The notes: generated by a model from the letters alone, not told the origin. A stretch of 8,177 nucleotides of DNA from RGIG1934 sp964492545 (GCA_964492545.1 CAZBKO010000102.1:1-8177); one strand, 5' to 3'. Positions 1 through 7,146 are shown, counted from the first letter of the stretch. Numbers and translations are program-made.

Positions 1-537
1 GCTCTTCATCTTGATCACGGCAGCTACGAAGGATGTTTAAAGTGCGTTGAAGCAGGATTTTCTTCAATTATGTTTGATGGTTCACATTACCCAATCGATG
101 AGAACATCGCTAAGACAACAGAATTAGTTAAGATTGCAGCAGAACACAACATGTCTCTTGAGGCAGAGGTTGGATCAATCGGCGGAGAAGAAGATGGAGT
201 TATCGGTAAAGGCGAATGTGCAGACCCTAACGAATGTAAGTCAATCGCTGATCTTGGTGTAACAATGCTTGCAGCAGGTATAGTTCTTCACGGTGGTACA
301 GGTATTCCTGAAGATATGATCAAGAAAGCAATCTCTCTTGGAGTAGCTAAGATTAACGTTAATACAGAGTGCCAGCTTTCATTTGCAGCTGCAACACGTA
401 AGTATGTTGAAGAAGGAAAAGATTTACAGGGTAAAGGATTTGATCCTCGTAAGTTATTAGCTCCTGGTTTTGAAGCTATCAAAGCTACAGTTAAAGAAAA
501 AATGGAATTATTTGGATCAGTTGGAAAAGCTAACTAA
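1..537 (+). CDS. fba: Class II fructose-bisphosphate aldolase, 3' part, with an internal in-frame gap
   Basis: Cytoplasmic zinc enzyme of glycolysis and gluconeogenesis that splits fructose-1,6-bisphosphate into DHAP and glyceraldehyde-3-phosphate. The 5' end lies outside the window; frame 1 is open from base 1 and gives 178 residues. Visible landmarks are HLDHG (residues 3-7; D5 matches the catalytic Asp and H6 a zinc ligand of the family), the EAEVGSIGGEEDG loop (about 54-66), HGGTG (97-101; H97 is another zinc ligand) and INVNTE, followed by the usual KGFDPRKLLAPGFEAIK tail. Odd point: LAAGI (codons ending at 282) runs straight into VLHGGTG (from 283). Family members carry about 30 residues there, starting GNIHG and including the third zinc histidine. 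The reading frame is kept. The gene may therefore be a recent in-frame deletion, inactive if real, or an assembly artefact. The family call is secure; activity is doubtful. Confidence 0.95.
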   Translation, partial: ALHLDHGSYEGCLKCVEAGFSSIMFDGSHYPIDENIAKTTELVKIAAEHNMSLEAEVGSIGGEEDGVIGKGECADPNECKSIADLGVTMLAAGIVLHGGTGIPEDMIKKAISLGVAKINVNTECQLSFAAATRKYVEEGKDLQGKGFDPRKLLAPGFEAIKATVKEKMELFGSVGKAN

Positions 538-580
538 TTTGAATTTAAAATGAGGCTGTAAAATAAGTCCTCAATTAAGA

Positions 581-627
581 AACTCCAGTTCCGGCAAAAG
601 TGCCGGTTCTGGAGTTTTTTTGTTTTT
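581..627 (+). terminator. Rho-independent terminator after the aldolase gene
   Basis: AACTCCAGTTCCGGCA (581-596) pairs with TGCCGGTTCTGGAGTT (601-616) around an AAAG loop. There are two T-T mismatches in the middle, and a run of T with one G follows to 627. It lies 43 nt past the aldolase stop. The left side is only weakly A-rich (AATTAAGAAA), so it may also stop the convergent lipoprotein gene, but less well. Confidence 0.9.
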
Positions 628-668
628 ATTATTAGTATACTTAAAAGTATCACCATTCTCTCTTTTCA

Positions 669-1376
669 TTAGTATAAGATATCAGCTAATAACCACTTGC
701 CATTTTCTTTTACGGCCGTGCCGGAAACCTTATATGGTACCTGCACTGGATTATCACTTGGTTCTTCGATACATACAGTAACTGTAAATTTACATGTATC
801 TGCGGTTTCTTTGTCAATAACAACTGTTGGATTGCTCCAGTCTACATAATATCCTTTTGCACCGCTTAACGTAGTATTAATGTACAAGTCACCATTTTTG
901 TTGACATACTTAGGATTACCTTTTTCCGGATAATCCGTAAGATATTTCTTAGCTGCGTTGCTGCTGTAGATGGATTCAACATAGTTCTTGAGGTCGTCAT
1001 AGGATTTGAAACGACTGTCAGTCACTTTGAGGATGTAAGTACTTTCGTCATTTGGATCATATTGAGAACTGTCCTCATAAGGTAAATCCCACATTAGTAT
1101 TCCGATACCACATTCTCTGTTTAGTGGGATAAGGGCTTCAATGTCCTTAAGTGTCTGATTCTCTTCCTGGGCATTTGTGGTAGCTGCCTGTGTAGTGACC
1201 TCAGGAGTAGTAGCCTCAGGAGTGGTAGTCTCGTTAGTAGTGTTTTCAGAAACTGCAGCTTCAAAGGTAGTAGCCTTTGTTGTTGCAGAACCTGAATCCT
1301 TGCTTCCACATCCTGTGAATAATGTTGCTGTCATGATTGTAGATAAAGTTAATAATACGATTAAATTTTTTTTCAT
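669..1376 (-). CDS. Secreted lipoprotein with Thr/Pro/Glu linker and IseA-like C-terminal domain
   Basis: A 235-residue protein predicted to be anchored to the outer face of the membrane. It has a K-K-N start, a hydrophobic stretch (5-20) and a lipobox-like FTGC with the lipidated Cys at 23; Phe at -3 is less usual than Leu. Residues 24-75 form a low-complexity Thr/Glu/Ala/Pro linker with TTPEA/TTPEV repeats, probably spanning the cell wall. The C-terminal half (about 113-235) contains YILKVTDSRFKSYDDLKNYV, then KYVNKNGDLYI and a KGYY segment, ending GKWLLADILY. This order resembles the IseA (YoeB) family of D,L-endopeptidase inhibitors, recognised by eye only, so the function is tentative. 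The start is supported by GGAGAG six bases upstream of ATG (minus strand). It is divergent from the MarR gene and convergent with the aldolase gene. It could also be another lipoprotein with the same kind of fold. Confidence 0.85.
   Translation of the reverse strand: MKKNLIVLLTLSTIMTATLFTGCGSKDSGSATTKATTFEAAVSENTTNETTTPEATTPEVTTQAATTNAQEENQTLKDIEALIPLNRECGIGILMWDLPYEDSSQYDPNDESTYILKVTDSRFKSYDDLKNYVESIYSSNAAKKYLTDYPEKGNPKYVNKNGDLYINTTLSGAKGYYVDWSNPTVVIDKETADTCKFTVTVCIEEPSDNPVQVPYKVSGTAVKENGKWLLADILY
1195..1239 (-). repeat. Three 15-bp tandem units in the lipoprotein linker
   Basis: Units at 1195-1209, 1210-1224 and 1225-1239 encode five-residue Thr-rich repeats (TTPEV, TTPEA, then a diverged unit). 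The first two match at 12 of 15 bases. Such repeats can change in number by slippage, which would alter only the linker length. Confidence 0.6.
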
Positions 1377-1402
1377 ACTAATCTCTCCATTTCTATAATT
1401 TA

Positions 1403-1432
1403 ATTATCTGTTTCAACTATAATACGAATCAA
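1403..1432 (-). promoter_or_regulatory. Weak candidate promoter for the lipoprotein gene
   Basis: Reading the minus strand, TTGATT (1432-1427) and GATAAT (1408-1403) are 18 bp apart. This would start transcription about 20 nt before the ATG. The -35 matches the consensus at only four of six bases in a very AT-rich stretch, so this is a guess. Confidence 0.3.
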
Positions 1433-1438
1433 CTATAA
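1413..1438. repeat. Direct repeat TCAACTATAA in the divergent control region
   Basis: TCAACTATAA occurs exactly at 1413-1422 and 1429-1438, with starts 16 bp apart, over the candidate promoter of the lipoprotein gene. The core AACTATAA also occurs on the other strand at 1514-1521 (TTATAGTT), where it runs into the MarR-type palindrome. These could be extra binding sites for the MarR protein, but AT-rich chance similarity is possible. Confidence 0.45.
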
Positions 1439-1475
1439 AAAAGGTTTCAAAATAATAAAATATAAGTAAAAAACA

Positions 1476-1503
1476 TTGACATTAACAAATATTGAGGTAA
1501 AAT
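1476..1503 (+). promoter_or_regulatory. Promoter of the MarR-ABC exporter operon
   Basis: A perfect -35 TTGACA (1476-1481) and a -10 TAAAAT (1498-1503, five of six matches) are separated by 16 bp. Predicted transcription start is near 1510, leaving a leader of about 70 nt. No other promoter of this quality lies before the three-gene operon. Confidence 0.75.
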
Positions 1504-1516
1504 AGAGCGTAATTTA

Positions 1517-1541
1517 TAGTTAACCAGGTTAATTATCAACC
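1517..1541. promoter_or_regulatory. Probable MarR operator, palindrome TTAACC-A-GGTTAA
   Basis: TTAACC (1520-1525), A, GGTTAA (1527-1532) is a perfect 13-bp palindrome, and outer bases 1517-1518 also pair with 1534-1535. A second, imperfect inverted repeat, GGTTAATTATCAACC (1527-1541), shares its right arm. The site lies just downstream of the predicted start of transcription, where a bound dimer would block elongation or clearance. MarR-family dimers typically bind such palindromes near their own gene; assignment to this MarR protein is inference. Confidence 0.65.
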
Positions 1542-1577
1542 TTTGCAACTATTTATCACAGATAAGAAAGGAAAGTT

Positions 1578-2033
1578 ATGGAACCAGTTAATGAGAAAGA
1601 CTTTATGGAAGTAATGAACAAGATGCGAAAGCTCAATGCGCCAAGCAGGCTTATTGATATGTCACATTCAGAATTTGTGGTGTGTCATTTCATTAAGTGC
1701 AGGATGAAGGATAATCCACAAGCTATAGGTGTAAGAGTTGGCGAGCTTGGCAAATGCATATTTAATTCAAATGCAGCGGCATCTAAGATGCTTTCTTCTA
1801 TGGAGAACAAGAATTACATAAAAAGAGTATCTGATCCAAAGGACAAGAGAGTTACTTATATTCAGCTCACTGATTATGGAAGGGATAGTTTTGAAGAAGC
1901 AGGTAAAACTATGAAAGGCTTTTTTGATGATGTAATGAAGAAGATGGGAGAACATGACAGCAGACAGCTATTAGAATTATTTAATAGACTTTGCACTATA
2001 TTTGAACAAGAATTAGAGGCGAAAGGAAGGTAG
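1578..2033 (+). CDS. MarR-family winged-helix transcriptional regulator
   Basis: A 151-residue cytoplasmic DNA-binding protein, normal for MarR regulators. The N-terminal dimerisation helices are followed by a winged helix-turn-helix. The recognition helix lies around NSNAAASKMLSSMENKNYI (about 63-81), and the wing carries the family-typical DPKDKR before VTYIQLTDYG. The C-terminal helices (from about 97) complete the dimer interface. The start is set by AAAGGAAAG (1567-1575), close before ATG 1578. It is the first gene of an operon: its stop is 5 nt before the first exporter gene, whose ribosome site GGAAGG lies in its last codons. A MarR protein placed before an ABC exporter usually represses both and is released by a ligand, often an exported compound. 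The ligand cannot be read from the sequence. Confidence 0.93.
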   Translation: MEPVNEKDFMEVMNKMRKLNAPSRLIDMSHSEFVVCHFIKCRMKDNPQAIGVRVGELGKCIFNSNAAASKMLSSMENKNYIKRVSDPKDKRVTYIQLTDYGRDSFEEAGKTMKGFFDDVMKKMGEHDSRQLLELFNRLCTIFEQELEAKGR

Positions 2034-2038
2034 AAAGA

Positions 2039-4264
2039 ATGAAAAATATCTTTGGATATCTAAAGAAATCCAAGATGGCAGTTTTGGCGATTGTATTATT
2101 GCTTATTGTCCAGGTATATTGTGACCTGGCATTGCCTAATTACACAGCAGATATTGTTGATATTGGTATCTCAAAGGAAGGTATTGATGTACTTATTCCA
2201 GAGAAAATCAGAGAATCACAGCTGCAGCAGATGATGGTATTTGTTCTTGATGAGAACAAGGAAAAGGTTTCCAATGCTTACAAAAAGTCAGGCAAGACTA
2301 CAGATGACGGGGAGGCTATTTATAAGCTTAAGGCATCTGGAGATGATTATGATGAGGTTGTGGAAATATTAAAGAAACCTGTTATGCTGTTTGGTATGAT
2401 GACTTCAATGGATAATGGAGATTATGCACAGACAGACACAAGCAGCTTTGATATGGAAAAGATTACACAGCTGCAGCAGACATTATTTGGTGAAAATGTT
2501 ACAACTGAGGAAAGAGTAAAGGCACTTGATGGGATGTATGAGATGTTTGGAACTCTTGCAGACAATATGCTTGAAACCTTGAATACAGCATATATCAGCA
2601 GTGAATATAAGGCATGTGGAACTGATATGGGAGATTACCAGACGAATTATCTGCTTCTTGCAGGAGCTAAGATGCTTGGAATAGCATTGCTTGGTATGGT
2701 TGTTGCAATGCTTGTAGGACTTATAGCATCACGTGTTGCAGCAAAGAGTGCAATGAATCTTAGAAATCAGATGTTCAGACATGTAGTTGGATTTTCCAAT
2801 GCGGAGATGGATAAATTCTCCACAGCATCATTAATTACACGTAGCACAAATGATATACAGCAGGTTCAAATGGTGCTTGTAATGTTACTTAGAATGGTTA
2901 TGTATGCTCCAATTATGGCCATTGGTGGGGTTATTAAGGTACTTACAACAAATGCAAGCATGAGTTGGATTATTGTTGTAGCAGTAATTGTAATATTATG
3001 TATAGTTGGAATACTTATGATAGTTGCAATGCCTAAATTTAAGGCAATGCAGAAGCTTGTGGACAGAGTTAATCTTGTCGCAAGAGAAATCCTCACAGGA
3101 CTTCCTGTAATAAGGGCATTCGGACGAGAGAAATATGAAGAAAAGAGATTTGATAAAGCAAATATAGACTTAAAGAAAACACAGTTATTTGTAAACAGAG
3201 TTATGACATTTATGATGCCTGCAATGACGCTTGTTATGTATGGAATCACACTTGCCATCCTGTGGTTTGGTGCAAAAGGAATAGACAAAGGTACAATGCA
3301 GGTAGGTGAGATGACAGCATTTATCACATATACCATGATGATTGTTATGTCATTCCTTATGCTGACAATGATATCAATAATGCTGCCAAGAGCAGCTGTG
3401 GCAGCAACACGTGTTGATGAAGTGTTAAAGACACCAATCTCAATCGAAGATAAAAAAGAAGTAGTAGAATGCCATGGAAAAGGCAATGGAAATGTTGAAT
3501 TTGATCATGTATCATTCAAATATCCTAGTGCTGATAATTATGTTTTGAGCGACATAACCTTTACTGCAAAGCCGGGTCAGACTACAGCAATTATAGGAAG
3601 TACAGGAAGCGGCAAATCTACACTTGTTAACCTGATTCCAAGATTTTATGATGTTACTGAGGGAAGCGTAAAGATTGATGGCGTTGATATTAGAGACATG
3701 TCGCAGTCAGACCTTCGAGGCAAGCTTGGATATGTTCCACAAAAGGGTGTGCTTTTCAGCGGTGATATTGCCAGCAATTTAAGGTTTGGAAAGGAAGATG
3801 CCACAGACGAGCAGATAGCTAAGGCTGCAAGGATAGCTCAAGCAACAGAATTTATCGAGCAAAAGGAAGAGAAATACAGCAGTCCTATTTCTCAGGGTGG
3901 TACAAATGTGAGTGGTGGTCAGAAACAGAGATTATCCATAGCGAGAGCAATTGCAAAGGACCCACAGATATATATTTTTGACGACAGCTTTTCAGCCCTT
4001 GATTATAAGACCGATGTAATTCTTCGTCAGGCACTTAAGGAAGAAATTACTGATAGCACTGTAATAATTGTTGCTCAAAGAATAAGCACAATACTTCATG
4101 CGGAACAGATAATTGTTCTTGATGAAGGAAATATGGTCGGTGTTGGAACACATAAAGAGCTTCTTAAAAATTGTGAAGTATATAGACAGATAGCAGTTTC
4201 ACAGCTTTCAGAAGCAGAAATTAATCAGTCTCTTGAAGAAGGAAAGGAGGCAGACCATGAGTAA
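2039..4264 (+). CDS. ABC exporter half-transporter with large extracytoplasmic insert (degenerate-site subunit)
   Basis: A 741-residue membrane ATPase fusing a six-helix exporter domain (about 1-460) to an ATPase domain (about 485-725). ATPase landmarks are Y495 (A-loop), Walker A GSTGSGKST (520-528), Q568 (Q-loop), signature VSGGQ (624-628), Walker B IYIFDD (D648), SALD (652-655) and VAQRIST. Two key residues differ from catalytic ATPases: Asp649 stands where the catalytic Glu should be, and Gln680 replaces the switch His. Such changes are known from one subunit of heterodimeric exporters such as TM287/288 and BmrCD. Half-exporters are usually near 580-600 residues; the excess is a polar, Met/Gln/Glu-rich segment between TM1 (about 12-33) and TM2 (about 203-230), predicted to lie outside the cell. 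GGAAGG (2025-2030) precedes ATG 2039. The stop overlaps the partner gene by 8 nt. Substrate unknown; drug or peptide export is likely. Confidence 0.93.
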   Translation: MKNIFGYLKKSKMAVLAIVLLLIVQVYCDLALPNYTADIVDIGISKEGIDVLIPEKIRESQLQQMMVFVLDENKEKVSNAYKKSGKTTDDGEAIYKLKASGDDYDEVVEILKKPVMLFGMMTSMDNGDYAQTDTSSFDMEKITQLQQTLFGENVTTEERVKALDGMYEMFGTLADNMLETLNTAYISSEYKACGTDMGDYQTNYLLLAGAKMLGIALLGMVVAMLVGLIASRVAAKSAMNLRNQMFRHVVGFSNAEMDKFSTASLITRSTNDIQQVQMVLVMLLRMVMYAPIMAIGGVIKVLTTNASMSWIIVVAVIVILCIVGILMIVAMPKFKAMQKLVDRVNLVAREILTGLPVIRAFGREKYEEKRFDKANIDLKKTQLFVNRVMTFMMPAMTLVMYGITLAILWFGAKGIDKGTMQVGEMTAFITYTMMIVMSFLMLTMISIMLPRAAVAATRVDEVLKTPISIEDKKEVVECHGKGNGNVEFDHVSFKYPSADNYVLSDITFTAKPGQTTAIIGSTGSGKSTLVNLIPRFYDVTEGSVKIDGVDIRDMSQSDLRGKLGYVPQKGVLFSGDIASNLRFGKEDATDEQIAKAARIAQATEFIEQKEEKYSSPISQGGTNVSGGQKQRLSIARAIAKDPQIYIFDDSFSALDYKTDVILRQALKEEITDSTVIIVAQRISTILHAEQIIVLDEGNMVGVGTHKELLKNCEVYRQIAVSQLSEAEINQSLEEGKEADHE

Positions 4265-6113
4265 CGAAAAAGGATTTAAACAGCCTAGAAGAAGAGGCCC
4301 TATGCACGGCGGACCAGGCGCAATGTCCATTGAGAAGGCTAAGGACTTCAAAGGAACAGTTAAGAAGCTTCTTGCATACATGGGAAGATACAAAATTGGT
4401 GTGCTGTTTGTATTAATATTTGCAGCCGCCAGCAGTATATTTAACGTTGTAGGACCTAAGATAATTGGTAAGGTTACAACTAAGATATTTGAGGGCCTGA
4501 CAAGTAAGATGTCAGGTGGAGCAGGAATAGATTTTGATGGAATTCTAAAAATAATTGCCTTCCTTATCGGCCTGTATGTATTAAGTGCCTTGTTTGCATT
4601 TATACAGGGTCTCATAATGACAGGGATTACTCAGAAAATATGCTATAGATTAAGACGTGAGATGTCTGAAAAGATTAACAGGCTTCCAATGAATTACTTC
4701 GATAAGAAGGCAAATGGTGAAGTGTTGTCATATATTACAAATGATGTTGATACACTTGGAATGGGTCTTAACCAAAGTATTACACAGCTTATCACATCAA
4801 TTGCATCGATAATTGGTATTCTTGTTATGATGCTTACCATTAGCCCGCTAATGACACTGATAGTTCTTGTTGTACTTCCACTTTCAGGAATTAGTGTTGC
4901 GCTAATTGTAAAGAAATCTCAGAAGTATTTTAAGCAGCAGCAGGAGTATTTAGGTCATGTAAATGGTCAGGTTGAGGAAGTATATGGCGGTCACAATGTT
5001 ATTAAGGTGTTTAACAAAGAAAATGGTGTTATAGAGGAATTTGAGAAAACAAATGATGTTTTATACGAATCGGCTTGGAAGTCACAGTTCCTTTCTGGAC
5101 TTATGATGCCTCTTATGACATTTATCGGTAATCTTGGATATGCGGCAGTTACTGTGTTTGGTGGTATTCTTGCCATAAAAGGCACTATCAAGGTTGGAGA
5201 CATTGTTTCCTTCATACAGTATGTTAAGAATTTCACTCAGCCAATCAGCCAGATGGCCCAGGTATCAAATATGGTTCAGTCAATGACAGCAGCAGCGGAG
5301 AGAGTATTCAGCTTCTTAGAAGAGCCTGAAGAACAGCTGATTGCAGAGAATCACTCAAATGTACCTGTTAATGAGTTAAAGGGTAGTGTAACATTTAAGG
5401 ATGTAAACTTTGGATATAATCCAGATAAGATTATCATCAATGATTTTAGTGCACATGTTGAGCCTGGTCAGAAGGTTGCAATTGTTGGACCAACAGGTGC
5501 CGGCAAGACTACAATGGTTAAGCTGCTCATGCGATTTTACGATATAAATGACGGAGAAATATTTGTTGATGATCAGAACGTTGAGTCTTACAACAGATTT
5601 GAGCTGAGAGATATATTTGGCATGGTACTCCAGGATACATGGCTGTTTAAGGGCTCAATTATGGAGAACATCAGATATGGACGTCTTGATGCAACTGACG
5701 AAGAGGTTATTGCTGCTGCAAAGGCAGCTCACGCACATCATTTCATAAAAACACTTCCGGACGGATATAACATGGAGCTTAATGAGGAAGCAAGCAATGT
5801 GTCGCAGGGACAAAAGCAGCTTCTTACAATTGCCAGAGCAATACTTGCAGATAACAAGATTATGATTCTTGATGAGGCTACAAGCTCTGTTGATACACGT
5901 ACAGAAGAAAGAATACAAAAGGCTATGGATAATCTTATGAAGGGCAGAACAAGCTTTATCATTGCTCATAGACTTTCAACAATCAAAAATGCAGATCTTA
6001 TCCTTGTTATGAAGGATGGAGATATCATTGAGCAGGGAAATCACGAAGAGCTTATGAAGCTTGATGGTTTCTATGCAAATCTTTACAATAGCCAGTTTGA
6101 AAAAACTGCATAA
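4257..6113 (+). CDS. ABC exporter half-transporter (catalytic-site subunit)
   Basis: A 618-residue partner of the preceding protein. It starts with a basic Gly/Pro tail (QPRRRGPMHGGPGAM), then a six-helix exporter domain (about 45-340) and an ATPase domain (about 375-610). Landmarks are Y387, Walker A GPTGAGKTT (411-419), Q459, signature VSQGQ (515-519), Walker B IMILDE with catalytic Glu540, SSVD (543-546) and switch His571. The signature has Gln517 where LSGGQ has Gly. Its Walker A/B with the partner's intact VSGGQ would form the working ATP site; the other site is degenerate on both sides. ATG 4257 is chosen over an in-frame TTG at 4233 because AAAGGAGG (4243-4250) sits six bases before it. 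The 8-nt overlap with the upstream gene implies coupled translation. No convincing terminator follows. Confidence 0.95.
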   Translation: MSNEKGFKQPRRRGPMHGGPGAMSIEKAKDFKGTVKKLLAYMGRYKIGVLFVLIFAAASSIFNVVGPKIIGKVTTKIFEGLTSKMSGGAGIDFDGILKIIAFLIGLYVLSALFAFIQGLIMTGITQKICYRLRREMSEKINRLPMNYFDKKANGEVLSYITNDVDTLGMGLNQSITQLITSIASIIGILVMMLTISPLMTLIVLVVLPLSGISVALIVKKSQKYFKQQQEYLGHVNGQVEEVYGGHNVIKVFNKENGVIEEFEKTNDVLYESAWKSQFLSGLMMPLMTFIGNLGYAAVTVFGGILAIKGTIKVGDIVSFIQYVKNFTQPISQMAQVSNMVQSMTAAAERVFSFLEEPEEQLIAENHSNVPVNELKGSVTFKDVNFGYNPDKIIINDFSAHVEPGQKVAIVGPTGAGKTTMVKLLMRFYDINDGEIFVDDQNVESYNRFELRDIFGMVLQDTWLFKGSIMENIRYGRLDATDEEVIAAAKAAHAHHFIKTLPDGYNMELNEEASNVSQGQKQLLTIARAILADNKIMILDEATSSVDTRTEERIQKAMDNLMKGRTSFIIAHRLSTIKNADLILVMKDGDIIEQGNHEELMKLDGFYANLYNSQFEKTA

Positions 6114-6117
6114 TATA

Positions 6118-6146
6118 TTGAATAATACTCCGGATATTGGTATAAT
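6118..6146 (+). promoter_or_regulatory. Extended -10 promoter of the sortase gene
   Basis: TTGAAT (6118-6123) and a perfect TATAAT (6141-6146) are 17 bp apart, and TGG just before the -10 makes it an extended -10 promoter. Transcription would start near 6153, within the 84-nt gap after the exporter operon. A second TATAAT at 6151-6156 has no well-placed -35. Confidence 0.75.
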
Positions 6147-6195
6147 CAAATATAATGTTTTTTGGGTTGATTAGCTGATAGAAGGAGTATTTTTC
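6120..6195 (+). promoter_or_regulatory. Long inverted repeat that would mask the sortase ribosome site in read-through mRNA
   Basis: GAATAATACTCC (6120-6131) pairs with GGAGTATTTTTC (6184-6195) at 11 of 12 positions. Inside it TAATCAA (6143-6149) pairs perfectly with TTGATTA (6167-6173). The right outer arm contains the GGAG ribosome site (6184-6187) and ends two bases before the ATG. Both left arms lie in or upstream of the -10, so only RNA read through from the exporter genes could form the structure. The pairing is seen; the regulatory role is inference. Confidence 0.45.
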
Positions 6196-6197
6196 AT

Positions 6198-7118
6198 ATG
6201 GATGAAGAGAAGATTGGAATAGATGCTGTTGATAGTGAGAGTAATCAGGAATCAATAGCTGATAATGAAAGAAGACCAAGAAGAGTGCTTAAGGTCAGGA
6301 AGAAAAAGAAACGGACTAAGAAGTACTATGCAGTTGAAGGAATTAGAAGAATTGTTATGATGGTTGCGCTGTTTGCATTTTCATATGTGTCTTATGAGCT
6401 TACAAGCATTTATCTTGACTATAAGGACGCAGATAATGTATATGCAGATATGAATGAGGTCCTGAATACAGGAGATGATACTGTTGAGGAGCCGGAGACA
6501 GATGAGTCAGGAAGTGTTATCAGTAACAAGAATAAGGCAGATGACTGGGAATGGGACTACGACAGCTACCTTAGATTCAATTCTGATACCAAGGGATTTA
6601 TAATGAGTGAGGGCACACCAATTCAGTATCCTATTATGCAGGCAACGGATAATAATTATTATCTGACGCATTTGGCTAATAATATTGAATCAAAGAATGG
6701 CTCCATTTTCATCGATTATAAGATTGATTTGGGACTGGAAGCCAAGAACTGCGTAATATATGGTCATAATATGAGAAATGATACAATGTTTGGAAGCCTT
6801 CAGGAATATGCCGAGGAGAGCTATTATGAGAAGCATCCGTATATGGATGTGTATGTTGGATATAAGCATTACAGATATTATATATTTGCAATGTATACAA
6901 CACCTGTTAACAGTGACACCTATACCATAAGATTTAAGAATGACAAGGCATTTCTTGAATATATTAAGCTGTCTAAGGGAAAGTCAATATATACGCCGGA
7001 CGTTGGCGAGATTACGGCTGATGATAAGATAATTACGTTGTCGACCTGCATGGACAGCAATGATGAAGAATACAGATTTATTGTACAAATGGTGCGCAGA
7101 GAAGAGGTTGCAGATTAA
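6198..7118 (+). CDS. srtB: Class B sortase (membrane transpeptidase)
   Basis: A 306-residue cysteine transpeptidase that attaches proteins bearing a C-terminal sorting motif to peptidoglycan or joins pilin-like subunits. The N-terminal cytoplasmic tail (1-50) is acidic, then very basic (KVRKKKKRTKK, 32-42). One membrane helix follows (about 52-73), then an acidic linker (about 75-115) and the catalytic domain (about 120-300). Expected catalytic residues are present: His190 in YGHNM, Cys284 in ITLSTC and Arg293 in EEYRFIV. The type II (N-in) topology and the Cys-to-Arg spacing fit class B. AAGGAG (6182-6187) lies 10 nt before ATG 6198, slightly long. The gene has its own promoter and a terminator downstream. 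No sorting-signal protein is encoded in the window; the nearby lipoprotein lacks one. Substrates therefore lie elsewhere. Confidence 0.92.
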   Translation: MDEEKIGIDAVDSESNQESIADNERRPRRVLKVRKKKKRTKKYYAVEGIRRIVMMVALFAFSYVSYELTSIYLDYKDADNVYADMNEVLNTGDDTVEEPETDESGSVISNKNKADDWEWDYDSYLRFNSDTKGFIMSEGTPIQYPIMQATDNNYYLTHLANNIESKNGSIFIDYKIDLGLEAKNCVIYGHNMRNDTMFGSLQEYAEESYYEKHPYMDVYVGYKHYRYYIFAMYTTPVNSDTYTIRFKNDKAFLEYIKLSKGKSIYTPDVGEITADDKIITLSTCMDSNDEEYRFIVQMVRREEVAD

Positions 7119-7146
7119 TCATTTTATAAGTTTTGAAAAAAAGTGC

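Noticed and set aside
551..573. TGAGG...CCTCA around CTGTAAAATAAGT, which looks a little like a transposon end
   Set aside because: Only five pairs, no transposase nearby, and no second copy or target duplication in the window.
637..650. ATACT-TAAA-AGTAT small hairpin near the lipoprotein 3' end
   Set aside because: Five AT-only pairs are too weak for a terminator; the GC-rich hairpin at 581-616 is the better candidate for both convergent genes.
1195..1254. Short tandem units as a possible CRISPR-like array
   Set aside because: Period of 15 bp without spacers, inside a coding linker of Thr-rich residues; simple protein repeat.
2866..3486. Long minus-strand open frame inside the first exporter gene
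   Set aside because: It is antisense to conserved exporter coding sequence, has no ribosome site or recognisable domain, and reads as the mirror of a membrane segment.
4233..4256. TTG start extending the second exporter subunit by eight residues
   Set aside because: The extension overlaps the ribosome site AAAGGAGG itself, which is ideally placed for ATG 4257; the added residues just translate that site.
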